Assembly (NCBI GenBank): GCA_014281115.1
Contig: JACONQ010000008.1
Span: 62,001 to 126,000, forward strand
Direction: 5' to 3'
Origin: Laburnicola sp. R22_1
Taxonomy: Eukaryota > Ascomycota > Dothideomycetes > Pleosporales > Didymosphaeriaceae
DNA: 64,000 nucleotides
The notes below the pieces were generated by a model. That model was not told the origin of the DNA. It did no database searches and saw nothing but the letters and a program-made list of their open reading frames with translations. Numbering within the stretch: position 1 is the first letter of the stretch; every line of letters starts with the position of its first letter. The position numbers and the translations under genes are program-made. Positions 34,322-44,656 of this stretch are shown here, in pieces.

Positions 34322-36446
34322 GTGCCGTGCCCGTGCGCGCAGCGACCCACGTCGCGCAACGATCCACGAACACCAAAACACAAGACAAATCCTAAACTTC
34401 AACGCGTCGTAACTCTACCACTATGGCACCAATTGATGACGCGCTTGCAGCAATCGAATCGCTGGAACCAGGAGAACACTTCTTATATAGGGCAATTGCT
34501 CGTCAGTTTAATGTGCCGCACAGTACGCTGTCCCAAAGACACTAAGGTTGTCAGCGCCCATGGGAAGCTAAGGATACCGATCAACACAAACTCAACCCAC
34601 ACTAAGAGTTAGAGCTTGCAAGCTATATTAAAGACCTTACAAAGAGAGGGCTGCCTCCTACAAGAGAGATAATACAAAATTTCGCATCCTTAATAGCTAT
34701 AGAGCCCGTGAGCGACGCTTAGGTTACCCGCTTTCTTGACTAACATGGCCACTATCTCATCTCCAAATGGACATCTGGAATTGACTCTCTCCGCCACAAC
34801 GCTAATTCAAACATCAAGTATAAGCTATACTTTGACTTGCTACATCAGAAAATAAAGCAGTACAACATACAGCCGCGCCACGCCTATAATATGGACAAGA
34901 AGGGCTTTATAATAGGTATAACAGGACGCTCAAAACAAGTGTTCAGTCGTCAGATGTGGGAGCGAAAAGAGGTGCAGGCAGCACTCCAAGATAGCTCTCG
35001 TAAATGGATCACCCTCTTAGCAGCTGTCTGCGCTAATAGGGAGGCTCTGCCGCCAAGTCTTATCTATGCGGCTTTATCGGGGACACTGCAATCAAGCTAG
35101 GTGGCCAACATCAAAGCTGGGAAACACAAGGTCTTTGTGGCTTCATCTCCCTCAGGTTAGAGTAACAACGACGTTGGGTTAGCATAGCTTAAACAGGTCT
35201 TTAATCACTGCACAAAGCAGAAAGCGCGACAAGCATAGCAACTCCTCATCCTTAATAGCCATAGGAGCCACTTAACGCAAGATTTTATCAACTACTACAA
35301 CTCCTATCGCATACTCCTAGCTGTGTTTCCCCCTCACTCCACCTATACGCTTCAACCTCTCAACGTAGTCCTGTTTAAACCTCTCTCTACCGCCTACTCT
35401 AAGGAGCTGTCCACCCACCTCCAGAGGAGCCAAGGGCTAGTACCAGTTAAGAAGGGAGACTTCTTCCCACTGTTCTGGAGAGCGTGGGAGTCCTCCTTTA
35501 AGACAGAGACTATCCTCAAGTCGTTTAAAGCTACTAGTATATGGCCTATAGACCCAGAGGTTATACTTAAACGCTTTACCTAGGAGGAGTCTAAGGAGCA
35601 GGATAAAGATAAAGCAGGTTATTTAGCTCTCAAGGAGAGCAACTGGCGTCAGATAGACCGTCTTGTACGCTCTGCTGTGAAAGATAAAGGCGCAAAGGAG
35701 TTAAAGCAGCTAAGTCTCTCTCTCCACCAACTCCAGGTCCAAAACAAGCTACTATACTATAAGAACGACGGGCTAAAAGAGGCGCTTACTGCTAAGGAGA
35801 AGCATAAGAAGCGTGGCAAACCTCTTAACTTGCAGCAGCGAGAGGAGTATTATGGAGGAGCTGTCTTCTAGTCTCCGCGCAAGATCAGAGAGGCACAAGC
35901 ATAAGAGACAGTAAAGCAGAGAGAGGAGCATAAGGAGCAGCTTGCAAAGGCTAACAGGAAGGAGCTCGCTGCTGCTGCCAAGCTCTATAGAGAGCAGCAG
36001 GCTTAGGAGAGACGTGTGGCGAGAGAGGCAACTAAGGTGGTGAGGGAAAGGGAGAAGGCTAAGAAAGAGGCCGCGCGCGCTGCTCAAATCAAAGCCTAAA
36101 ACACTAAAAGAGCATCTTAAACTGCCCAAAAGGGTAAGCGCAAAACTTCAGGTCCTCCTTTATTAAAGCATAAGCGCCAGAGACGCAGTGGCGGCTCTGC
36201 AGCTGTCGCGGCGTCCCTAGAAGCTGCACCAGCTGCTCCACCTAAAGTCAACTCTCGTGGCCGCACTATCAACCTTCCGCGTAAATATAAATAGTACAAA
36301 TTAATCGCAAGCGTTACTTTATTACTCCACTAAAAGATCTCGTGATAATAGCTATTGTGGATGGCTTAATAACCTCATCTTTGAAATGGTGAGCATGTTG
36401 TTCGTGGATCGTTGCGCGACGTGGGTCGCTGCGCGCACGGGCACGG
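34322..36446 (+). mobile_element. Fot1/pogo transposon B
   Basis: Inverted ends of about 50 bp (left ccgtgcccgtgcgcgcagcg, continuing to acgatccacgaaca; right its reverse complement up to 36446). TA at 34320-34321 and 36447-36448. The left copy has three extra bases (GTG) before the matching part. Length about 2125 bp. It is a different subfamily from transposon A. Confidence 0.9.
34423..36294 (+). pseudogene. Fot1/pogo transposase B with about fourteen stop codons
   Basis: A continuous 624-codon frame without indels. The psq-type HTH has ALAAIESLEPGEHFLYRAIA and FNVPHSTLSQRH. The CENP-B-like region has LASYIKDLTKRGLPPTREII. Catalytic blocks are YNMDKKGFIIGI (norm MDEKGF, so the first motif is altered), LLILNSHRSHLTQDFINYY (norm LDGHxSH, D to N) and PPHSTYTLQPLNVVLFKPLS (norm LQPLDV, D to N). 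All three motifs carry G-to-A type changes, and Gln/Trp codons have become TAA/TAG. The long Lys/Glu/Ala-rich C-terminus (about residues 430-624) is a predicted coiled coil. Both strands show the transition signature of RIP. Confidence 0.92.
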
Positions 36447-36448
36447 TA

Positions 36449-36949
36449 AGGGGCCGGATTCTTTTCCGGGCCGATAACCTGGGAAACAAACCAATGATTG
36501 ACTGCGGTGTATCCACCAACCTCAACCTCGATTCTTTGTAGCAAACGGGTTCTTCGGGTTTTCTCCCTAAAGTCTTTGGTGGTAGTGGTTTCTCTGGCCC
36601 TGCTGGCTGCGGGAGAGTGTCCGGTTGGCGATAGATAGGTACGCCCTGTTTTATCTTGGTTCGTGCATTGGAATGTCTCCGTGATGACACGGACAAGACA
36701 AGTAAGCCCTGCAAAGGGACGTCTTTCACGATAGACCGGCGAGTTCATTGTTCACTGTGTTCAAAAGACGAGGGTTCACTGTGTTCAGGCACCAGAAAAA
36801 AGAACGCCCAGGCTGGGAGGCAGCATTGCCACGATGTGATCCAAGCTCCTGGCTGAGGTGAATCCCCCCACAAACATGACGGAGCTGCCCACCACACCAC
36901 CACTACATCACGCCACGACTTCTTCTCCCACAACCCCTAAAGACGTAAA
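36449..36949. other. Intergenic, upstream of HMG-CoA lyase
   Basis: No gene. A 14-bp word, gttcactgtgttca, occurs twice (about 36748 and 36774). The last ~100 bp should hold the promoter and 5' leader of the lyase gene. Confidence 0.45.
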
Positions 36950-38142
36950 ATGTCGTCCAAGTTTGCATGCCTCCGCACCGCGCGTCTGGCCGCGCGCTAC
37001 CCGCTGCGGAGAACATATGCAACCACATCCTCCGACTTCGTGCGCATCGTAGAAGTCGGACCGCGCGACGGACTGCAGAACGAGAAGCAGAGCATACCCG
37101 TCGCCACCAAGATCGAGCTGGTGAACCGGCTCGCGCAGACGGGGCTCAAGACCATCGAGGCCGGCTCGTTCGTGTCGCCGAAATGGGTGCCGCAGGTCAG
37201 TCAGTCCACTGGCGGGCGCACACACACACACACACACGCATGTACCAGCAAAGGAGCACAGCTGATACGGTAGCGCAGATGGCCAATTCCTCGCAAATCC
37301 TGGAGCACATTCTCGCGTCTCCGCCGACAGCGCCGCACCCGATAACGTACCAATGGCTCCTCCCCAACGTCAAGGGCTTGGAGAACTTCTTAGCGATTTG
37401 GGAGGCTAAGGGGGCAGGGCAGGGCGGGTATCCCACACCTCCAGCGTCACCTAGTAGCGACTCTATGCCCTCGGCGACATCCAGCGCAGAAGCAACCAAC
37501 CCGATGGAGCTCTCCATCTTCACCGCCGCGACGGAATCCTTCACGCAAAAGAACACAAACTGCTCCATTGCCGAATCCCTCCAGCGCTTCGAGCCGCTCA
37601 TAACGCGCGCAAAGTCCGCCGGCCTCAGCGTACGCGCCTACATCTCCGTCGCCCTCGGCTGCCCGTACGAAGGCCCCAACGTAGACCCCCACAAAGTGGC
37701 CTCCCTCGCCGTCAACCTACTAGAAATGGGCGCCGACGAGATCTCCGTAGCCGACACTACGGGCATGGGCACGGCGCCCAAGACGGCCGAACTGCTCAAG
37801 ACACTCAGCGCCGCGGGGGTCGAGAACAACGATCTCGCGCTGCACTTCCACGACACGTACGGGCAGGCGCTCGTCAACGCTGTGGTTGCGCTCGAGCATG
37901 GGATACGGACGTTTGATGCGGCTGTGGCGGGGCTCGGCGGGTGTCCGTTTAGTCCTGGGGCGACGGGCAATGTGGCGACGGAGGATGTGGTGCATTGTTT
38001 TCATAGTCTGGGGCTGAAGACGGGGGTGGATATTGAGAAGTTGGCGGGTGTTGGGGAGTGGATCTCCAAGGAGATTGGGAGGCCGAATGAGAGTAGAGCG
38101 GGGAAGGCGACGGTGGCGCAGGCTAGGAAACGGGATATGTAG
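36950..38142 (+). CDS. Hydroxymethylglutaryl-CoA lyase, mitochondrial
   Basis: Exons 36950-37195 and 37279-38142 (intron 83 bp, CAG/GTCAGT to GCGCAG/ATG) give 369 aa. It cleaves HMG-CoA to acetoacetate and acetyl-CoA, the last step of leucine breakdown. The N-terminus is a basic mitochondrial presequence (RTARLAARYPLRRTYATTSS). The TIM-barrel domain has VEVGPRDGLQNEK (metal-binding Asp and catalytic Arg), EAGSFVSPKWVPQ, ISVADTTGMGTAPKT, ALHFHDTYGQAL (HxH metal ligands) and the active-site loop AGLGGCPFSPGATGN with the catalytic Cys. Compared with the usual enzyme, there is a ~35-residue Ser/Pro-rich insertion (GAGQGGYPTPPASPSSDSMP and following) between LENFLAIW and MELSIFTAATE. The start is the first Met with a presequence. 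Confidence 0.93.
37220..37238. repeat. (CA)n microsatellite in the lyase intron
   Basis: About nine CA units inside the single intron, ending shortly before the branch/acceptor region. Confidence 0.9.
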
Positions 38143-38778
38143 GGGATGTGTTCAGGGAATGGAATTGCATTGATGCAGAGGTATATTTTGCATCGGAATT
38201 GGTCTTCTCATTGGATCTGGCTTGGACTCTGCGACGTGCTGATAATACTACGTCCTCCCGCTTCGATTGCAGATGGCGATTCCACTTCTAACATGCCTAG
38301 TCTAGTCACTACCAAAACCCAGGCAGCCCAGGTTTCCCCACGATCAAGCCCCAGAGTCCCCGTTCTCGTGCCAAACAACCGGGCAGGTCCACTACCTTCG
38401 AGTGCAATGCGATTGCTTCGGCAATTGGGTTTTGCGGGCTACCGTCAGTCAACCCGCATTAATATCGAAGGCTAAACACGAGAAACAACATCTCATAACG
38501 ATCCATCTACAGCTGTTAAACAGACCCCCGGCCCAGAGCGATGTACAATTTGAAATGCTTTTAATGAGCATTGGCAGCGAAACCTATTGGGTGTAGAAAT
38601 GAATCATTCCCATGTAGGTCCCCGCTGGCAGACGAGTGCATGAATGACCTGGTCTCGCCCCTTCATATATCCATCTCCGATAGACTTTATATGCGCGTCG
38701 CTCCCCAGCACAGGCATCGAAGCGTTCCTTGTGCATTGCATCCCACAAACCCCATTCCCCAAACACCGACTCATCAAA
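38143..38778. other. Intergenic, no gene seen
   Basis: Contains the lyase 3' end and, on the right, the leader of the beta-propeller gene. A pyrimidine-rich CACC stretch lies just before the ATG at 38779. No supported frame. Confidence 0.5.
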
Positions 38779-39780
38779 ATGCGCCTCACCACCACCCTCA
38801 TCCCCCTCCTCTCCCTCACACTGGGCAGCCTCCCCTCCGCCACCGCCCTCACCCCGCGGCAATCCACAACCCAAATCTACAAATTCAACGGCTCGCCCTC
38901 CAGAGCCGAAGGCCTCGCCATCCGCCCCAACGGCCAAATCCTCGTCTCCTTCTTCGACGCAGGCGAAGCCTGGCTCGTCGACCCGGCTTCAAAAAAAGCG
39001 TCCAAAGTCGCCACCTTCACCGACGCGACCTGCTCCGCCGCCATGGCCGAAGTCGCGCCCGACGTCTTCGCCGTGGTGGCAGGGCAGTACGGCAGTAGCA
39101 GCAAGCCCGGGTCGTGGGGCGTGTGGACGGTGGATTTCAGCAGCGGGGCGGCGATGCCCAAGACGACGCTGGTGAAGAAGGTGCCTGAGAGCGGGATGTG
39201 GAATGGGTTGACGGCGTTTGGGAATGGGACGGTGCTGGTGGGGGATGCGGGTAAGGGGGTGGTGTTTAAGGTGGATGTTAATACGGGGAGGTATGGGGTT
39301 GTGATTCAGGATAAGACTATGGCGCCGGCGAGTGGGATGCCGTGAGTGGACCCATAATTTTTTTCTTTCGGCTTGCTTGCTTTCTTATGCTGTTTTTTCC
39401 AGGCAGGACGAGTGGACTAATTCGCTGACGATGCAACTAGCATGGGCATCGACGGCATCCGCTACGCAAACGGCACCATCTACTACACCAACATCTTCGC
39501 GAACAAGCTGTACAAGATGCCGGTTGACGCCGAGGGCAAAAAGACAGGGAGCGCGACGCAGATCTGGGGCAACATGATGGCTGACGATATGTACGTGACT
39601 CCTGAGGGTGTGGCGTATGTGGCGGCTTGGAGTGGGATTCAGAGGGTTACGTCGGATGGGAAGGTGAGTTTGGTGGCGGCGATAAGGAGCGGGACGGCGG
39701 TGGCGGCTGGGGCGGATAAGGGGACGTTGTTTGTTGCTGGGAGTGATGGGGTGATTAGTTCGTTTAAGGTGCCGGCGTGA
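38779..39780 (+). CDS. Secreted SMP-30/gluconolactonase-like beta-propeller
   Basis: Exons 38779-39341 and 39441-39780 (intron 99 bp, GTGAGT to CTAG) give 300 aa. The chosen start gives a signal peptide (MRLTTTLIPLLSLTLGSLPS, cleaved near ATALTPR). An upstream in-frame Met at 38644 would bury it. Repeating blade motifs are AEGLAIRPNGQILVSFF, MWNGLTAFGNGTVLVGDAGK, MGIDGIRYANGTIYYTNIF, DDMYVTPEGVAYVAAW and AAGADKGTLFVAGSDG, the spacing expected of a six-bladed propeller of the SMP-30/strictosidine-synthase superfamily. These proteins are calcium-dependent lactonases or of unknown secreted function. I cannot name a substrate. Codon third positions are strongly G/C. Confidence 0.82.
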
Positions 39781-40296
39781 GGGTGGTGTTGGAGAGTCGG
39801 TCGAGAGATGGAATTACTTTGTATGAAGCGGTCGTACATGCCGAATTTTCCAGTTTCGAGCCTCGCTACGTATTTAGTATTCGCAATCGTTATACCGTCG
39901 GACCGTGGCAGACGGGAGAGACATGCGATTCGAGTCGAACCGACCAGTGTCAGTCAGGCTTGATTGAAACAAGGCTGCCGATATATGCTGGCTTCTGATC
40001 ACTGTCGATATATAGTGAGGTCGGGAGCTTGATATTCGTCGTCGACCGCAATAAGCAGCGCTATTCTCGCCGGGGATGTCGCTGAGTCCAGAGGCGGGTG
40101 TCTCGCAAAGCTCGCTGGCGGGAGGAACTCGTCCCGTGACGTAATGTGTCCAACGTGGCAGATCGTACGAATGCTTCCCCGGCTCTTAGATTCCCACTGC
40201 CCACAATGGCTCATTAGCCATCCACCAGCTAACAACGCTCGCCTCAAGCGTACCAAAGCCCGCGCAAGCAACACCATAATAGCTCGCCCCACCTCT
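39781..40296. other. Convergent intergenic region
   Basis: Between the ends of the propeller gene (+) and Ctf8 (-). No supported gene or structure. Confidence 0.5.
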
Positions 40297-40806
40297 TCAC
40301 ACACCCTCCTCCATCTCGACCTCCGCCTCCCCCCTAACCGGCTCCGGCCTCACCGAAAAAACAACCTTATACCTCACCACCTCCACAATCTCCAGCTCTT
40401 CCCCATCCCCACCAGTCCCCCCATCGTCCCCCTCCCCCTCCAGCCCACCCATAACAACATCCCCCCCAGCCTCACCAGCAGCACCAACCCTCCTCCTAAC
40501 AACCGCAACCGGCGCTCCCAACCTCCTCACCTCCCCCGCCATCCTCTGATTCTTGCCCACGTAAAAATACACTCTCTTCATCCACTTGGTATCGCTGGCT
40601 GCATCGGCGGCATGGGGGTCGTACAAAGGGAAGACGAGTCTGCCGACTTGGGTGAAGGCGTGGGAGGACGTGGGCGGGAAGCGGATGGAGCCTTGGAGTT
40701 CGAGGAGGGCGAGGCCCGAGGGGGTGTGGAGGAGGGAGGGGAGGGGGTTGGTGGGGAGGGATGAGGAGGGGGAGAGCGGGCGGGGGTGGAGGGGGATGGT
40801 TGGCAT
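40297..40806 (-). CDS. CTF8: Chromosome transmission fidelity protein 8
   Basis: A 169-aa single-exon frame, taking Met at 40806 (MPTIPLHPRPLS); the frame is open further upstream to 40995, but that part is low-complexity. The family core is clear: GLALLELQGSIRF, GRLVFPLYD, KRVYFYVGKNQRMAGEVRRL, and at the end EELEIVEVVRYKVVFSVRPE. Ctf8 joins Dcc1 and Ctf18 in the alternative clamp loader that acts at the fork in sister-chromatid cohesion. A Gly/Glu/Asp-rich insertion (about 110-135) separates the two core halves, as is common in filamentous fungi. Transcribed away from the adjacent alcohol dehydrogenase remnant. Confidence 0.88.
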   Translation of the reverse strand: MPTIPLHPRPLSPSSSLPTNPLPSLLHTPSGLALLELQGSIRFPPTSSHAFTQVGRLVFPLYDPHAADAASDTKWMKRVYFYVGKNQRMAGEVRRLGAPVAVVRRRVGAAGEAGGDVVMGGLEGEGDDGGTGGDGEELEIVEVVRYKVVFSVRPEPVRGEAEVEMEEGV

Positions 40807-41135
40807 GGTTGTGCGTTGTGGTTGGGATTGGGACAGAGGCCGGTGGATGGTAATGGGTGTTGAGGGTATGTGGTGGGTGCGTGATGGGGAGTTGATGTTG
40901 ATGCGCGTGAATTTTGGTGGGGGGACGCGACGCGATTCGTATGTCCGTGCGCCTAGATCGCGGACTCCACACGCGGGGCAGATGAGGTCATCCAAATGTG
41001 TATAATATTTAAGAATTCATTAAAGATTCGAGTTACACCCCATTAGTTGATGTACATCTATAATCTACAAACACCCGTCTAGGAAATCTACACCAAGCCG
41101 CAACAATTCTTCCTCACCGCCTAACGTCCCCCTCC
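40807..41135. other. Intergenic, no gene seen
   Basis: Upstream of Ctf8 and downstream of the dehydrogenase remnant. Low-complexity G-rich sequence up to about 40990, then AT-richer sequence. Confidence 0.45.
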
Positions 41136-41894
41136 TCACACCCTCTTCCCAAACACCTTATCAAACCCCACAAGCGTCAACCGATACCTCACATTCTCAT
41201 TCTTATACACCCTCTCAACCGCCTTCTTACACCCGTCCTCACTGATATCAATCGTCTCAACCCAACTCGTAATCCTCTGCTTCTCCGCCAACCGCAGCAT
41301 CTCCTCCATCTCAGGGCGATTCCCAATATGCGACGCCCCCATATAGCACCCATTGGGCGCAAACGCCTTCGCATCGAGCGGCTGCAGCTTCTTGTCTGGG
41401 AGGCCGACCATGTGGAACGTGCCGTTTACGTTGAGGGTGGAGAAGTAGTCCGGCAGGTTGAATTTGTCGGTTGCGTCGGCGCAGTTGAGGATGATGTCGA
41501 AGTGGAAGGCCCAGGGCTCGAACCACTTGTCTTGGTTGGAGAGGATGAAGTCTTTTGCGCCGAGCTGGAGCGCGTCGTCTTTTTTGCTGGCCGAGTGGGA
41601 GATTACGTAGGTTTCTGCGCCGAGCGCGACGGACCAGAGGACGCCGAAGTGGCCGAGACCGCCCCTGTGGATGGTAGGTTAGCTCTATGGTTATAGAGGT
41701 AGTCATAATGCGGCGTACAATCCTACAATGGCAACTTTCTTGCCCTTGCCGGCTCCCAATCTCTTCAGAGGGGAAAATGTAGTCAGACCAGCGCACAGCA
41801 TGGGCGCTGCGATTTCAGTGTCCAAATTATCTGGGATCTTGAAGGTGAAGTACTCGTGAGAGCGGATATGGCTCGAGTAGCTTTGATAGAATTG
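41136..41894 (-). pseudogene. Zinc alcohol dehydrogenase (CAD/ADH6 type), 5'-truncated
   Basis: Two exons, 41894-41719 and 41664-41136 (intron 54 bp, GTACGC to CCACAG). The encoded part begins in the middle of the family at FYQSYSSHIRSHEYFTFKIP, preceded by an in-frame TAA at 41895-41897. It continues with AAPMLCAGLTTFSPLKR, the Rossmann motif VAIVGLGGLGHFGVLW and HMVGLPDKKL, and ends normally at FGKRV. The whole N-terminal GroES-like half, with the catalytic zinc ligands (Cys, His-Glu) and the four structural Cys, is missing, and the remaining ~310 bp to the next gene do not encode it. The fragment cannot be an active NADP-dependent alcohol dehydrogenase. Confidence 0.8.
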
Positions 41895-42207
41895 TTAATT
41901 ATAGATCTATAACACCTAACACCTTAACACCTAATCGACGCTTTAAGCCAAACAAGTCAAAAGCTGTGGAAGAAAAACGAGCTGGAATCTCAGATTCGGT
42001 GAGTGGAGTGGATAAGCTTGCTACATAAGAAAAGGAGCCGAAGGGATAAACTATATATACGCTCATAGAAAGGAGCAGGGCTGAAACAGTACTGCTCACC
42101 TGATCACGGGCACGTGATCGCACCCGGTTAGAGCCTCATTTCTGCGACAAAAGCCTAACAACATAAAGGTTCATACCTCCGCCAGATATCGATGTTATGG
42201 TGTTTGC
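41895..42207. other. Spacer next to truncated dehydrogenase
   Basis: No gene. It contains tandem-like acacctaacaccttaacacc and an AT-richer tract, perhaps the scar of the deletion or insertion that removed the dehydrogenase 5' half. Confidence 0.45.
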
Positions 42208-43542
42208 TCAATTGTCCGAATCATCAACTCGCGAATTGAGGGGAGCGAAGACGTCAACGTGGAGATGACCCTTGGCCTCCTCACCTAGGCGTTCCGCCAC
42301 GGAACCTGTCAAAAACGCCCATTGGATTGCCTTTCCGCTAGAGACATTCAACACATTTGCTTCGGTGATCTTCTCTTGTACCCCATCCTGGCGTATACGT
42401 GCAATACTCCAACTCTTGCACGTGTGGCCGATGATGAGCTGGGAGTTCACCATGTCTTTGAATTTGGAAGGAAGTTTGAGAGCCTGCTTCCTGTTGTACC
42501 AAACAAACTCTTTCCAGTCTTTTGAGTAGAAGATTGATTGCTTACGCAATGACCCGATGAACGTATTTGGAACAAGGACACGTATCATCCAGGTCTCCGA
42601 AGTTGGGCACCTCGTTTCTGCATATTTGCGGTACGCCTCCGCAGTCTCTTCCTCGGGCGCGAAGTACCAGGCGCGGGTGTCTGCATTGAAGTCCCCTCCG
42701 TTGGCGGATGCAATCGCCTCCATGTTGATTTCGTCACTGGCGGAGATGAATTGTGTCCCCACCCTCAGGTCATCCTCGGATTTCTCTTTGTAGAGGGGAG
42801 TGTAGCCGGGCAGTACGGGACCTGCAGTTTCAACCACAACGCACGACCTGGGAAGATGCTGCGACCATTCTTCACTACTCGGGTTTCCGCTGTATGCGGC
42901 CGTGGCGACAGTGGATGACTCCGCGGCTAGTTGAGCGTTTCCGAAAATGGTTTCAACTCTCGGCCGCTTTTTTGCCTTCTTCGCCAGGCTATATCTTGCA
43001 CGTGCCTGGAGCTGCTCTTTCAATTTTACGAGCGTGGTGTACCTGATACGCAACGTATCTCTGATCCAATACCGCAACGTCTCAGTTTTGTAGACCTCCT
43101 GAAAGTTCGTGTCAAGGATAGCGTCTTGGAACTCAGCTGCGAGTCCAACCTGCGTCATCATCGCTCGGGCATCGTCGGGAAGACGCGGGCGTGATATATG
43201 CCCATAGGCATAGTCTAGTAGGGTATCCGGATTGTCGTCAGGCTCCGGTCGTGATTGGAAGTTCGCGAAGATTTCCTGAGCGGCAGCTGCGTGGAATCCA
43301 ATGTGCTCCAGAGCAGCAACACTATGAATAGATGTAGGGGAGTGAAACCATTGTTTGGCAGATTTAGTATCGTCGCCGTGGTAGCGGATTGATGTGCTTG
43401 ACAATGAGGATGCGCTGCTCGCGCTAGATGTTGGCGGACTGAGCAGGGAGGAAGAGACCTTTCGTTTCGTAGCCTGGGGTGCTGGACGTATCAGGTCGGC
43501 TTCCTGGAGGACCCGATCTTCTTCCGGCGTGAGGTCCGACAT
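42208..43542 (-). CDS. Protein of unknown function, possible ART-like C-terminal domain
   Basis: A 444-aa single-exon frame. I do not recognise the family. The N-terminus (1-60) is Ser-rich and disordered. Residues about 60-190 are helical, with KQWFHSPTSIHSVAALEHIG and NPDTLLDYAYGHISRPRLP. Residues 195-215 are basic (LAKKAKKRPRVE, a likely nuclear signal). The C-terminal half (about 240-440) has GYTPLYKEKSEDDLRVGTQF, then DFNADTRAWYFAPEEETAEA and YRKYAETRCPTSETWMIRV, then WKEFVWYNRKQALKLPSKFK. The order of a G-T-Q-F strand, then a DF-x-WYFAPEEETAEAY block, then a late W-x-E-F-V strand is reminiscent of ADP-ribosyltransferase-like proteins, but this is a visual analogy only. No secretion signal. 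Confidence 0.6.
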   Translation of the reverse strand: MSDLTPEEDRVLQEADLIRPAPQATKRKVSSSLLSPPTSSASSASSLSSTSIRYHGDDTKSAKQWFHSPTSIHSVAALEHIGFHAAAAQEIFANFQSRPEPDDNPDTLLDYAYGHISRPRLPDDARAMMTQVGLAAEFQDAILDTNFQEVYKTETLRYWIRDTLRIRYTTLVKLKEQLQARARYSLAKKAKKRPRVETIFGNAQLAAESSTVATAAYSGNPSSEEWSQHLPRSCVVVETAGPVLPGYTPLYKEKSEDDLRVGTQFISASDEINMEAIASANGGDFNADTRAWYFAPEEETAEAYRKYAETRCPTSETWMIRVLVPNTFIGSLRKQSIFYSKDWKEFVWYNRKQALKLPSKFKDMVNSQLIIGHTCKSWSIARIRQDGVQEKITEANVLNVSSGKAIQWAFLTGSVAERLGEEAKGHLHVDVFAPLNSRVDDSDN

Positions 43543-44656
43543 TCTGAGAGAGGTGAGGTGTAATTACAAAGGAATAGATAAATAAAGGGTTCAGCTTGGG
43601 TGAGAGGCTTGTTCTTGGAAGCAGCAACCGTGTTGCTCGGAGGAAGAGAAGCTGCTGGAGACATGCAAACACCTGTTCCGTGGTTCGCTTATCTTCAGGC
43701 CACGGGCGGTTTTCCGGTGTATCCTCTGATTGGGCGGCATGCAAACACCGACATTTCTTTTCACATCCTGCTATCGCTGTTCCATGGCTTGCCTACCGTC
43801 TAGCTGTTGGAGACATGCCTGCGCGCACTGCAGAAGCAGCTTTTTAATATTGTGACCTACGGCTCCCCTCACGGGCAAAGTAAAAGAGCCGCATGTGATG
43901 GAAGTCTAGTTTGGTTGAACTTTGGTTCGGCTCGTTGTGAGTCACATATCGCCCGGAAAAAATTTCGGCAACCCCCATCACCGACAAACATGTTGGTCGT
44001 CACGATTGTCCCACTCTTTTTTACTACATGTTCCGCAATCGCAAGTGACGTCAGTGTCGGCGTTCCGAATGTCGCGTTCCGATTCCGACGTGCCTCGGCG
44101 ATTCCGCAGCAGGAGCATGTCTTGAAGGGAACAGCTCCCCATCTACCTTGCTATCCTCGCATTTGCCTCCTATCACTTCGACCATGCTGTTGTCGTACTC
44201 CGTGATATCTCTTTGTAGCTTCGGCTACGCGATCACCCGACGCGCCCACCATGGCCTGCCTAGTTGAGAGTGCCAGAACTGTCCGGCCATCAGTGGATTA
44301 GGATGCGATAGACGTGGACGCTTCAAGTTGTGTGGATGCGTCTGGGCCCAGGGGATGCATTCCTTTGCAGCGACACGTCGAAGTCACTCGCCCTTGCTTA
44401 CCCCGCCAGCGGGGTACAGTGGGATCGTCGTTCGGCCTTCCGGTTTGGGCTACCCGCAACTGACGGCCTTACTTTACCATGCGCTTCGTCGCCTTGCAAA
44501 CGAAGCCCGTGGGCTGCTTTTTCGATTATCGACATGGAAGCGTCGAAACGACAGTACCGTGAATAGTAGAAACGTTACTTTTTGACCCCTCAGCACTCCA
44601 TTCGCAAACAACCACCCAAAGATACTTGCCTTCCAGCTCCAAATACCTCATTGAGC
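43543..44656. other. 1.1 kb without a recognised gene
   Basis: Separates the unknown protein (-) from the dehydrogenase (+), so it should carry two divergent promoters. Open frames here are short and without motifs. A word ggcggcatgcaaacaccga resembles a nearby gacatgcaaacacctgt, a weak direct repeat about 80 bp apart. Confidence 0.45.

Noticed and set aside
38571..39175. Two overlapping Pro/Arg-rich frames
   Set aside because: Out-of-frame shadows of the signal-peptide-bearing beta-propeller gene.
43596..44585. Several 60-130 codon forward frames
   Set aside because: Mutually overlapping frames without motifs, splice sites or signal sequences.
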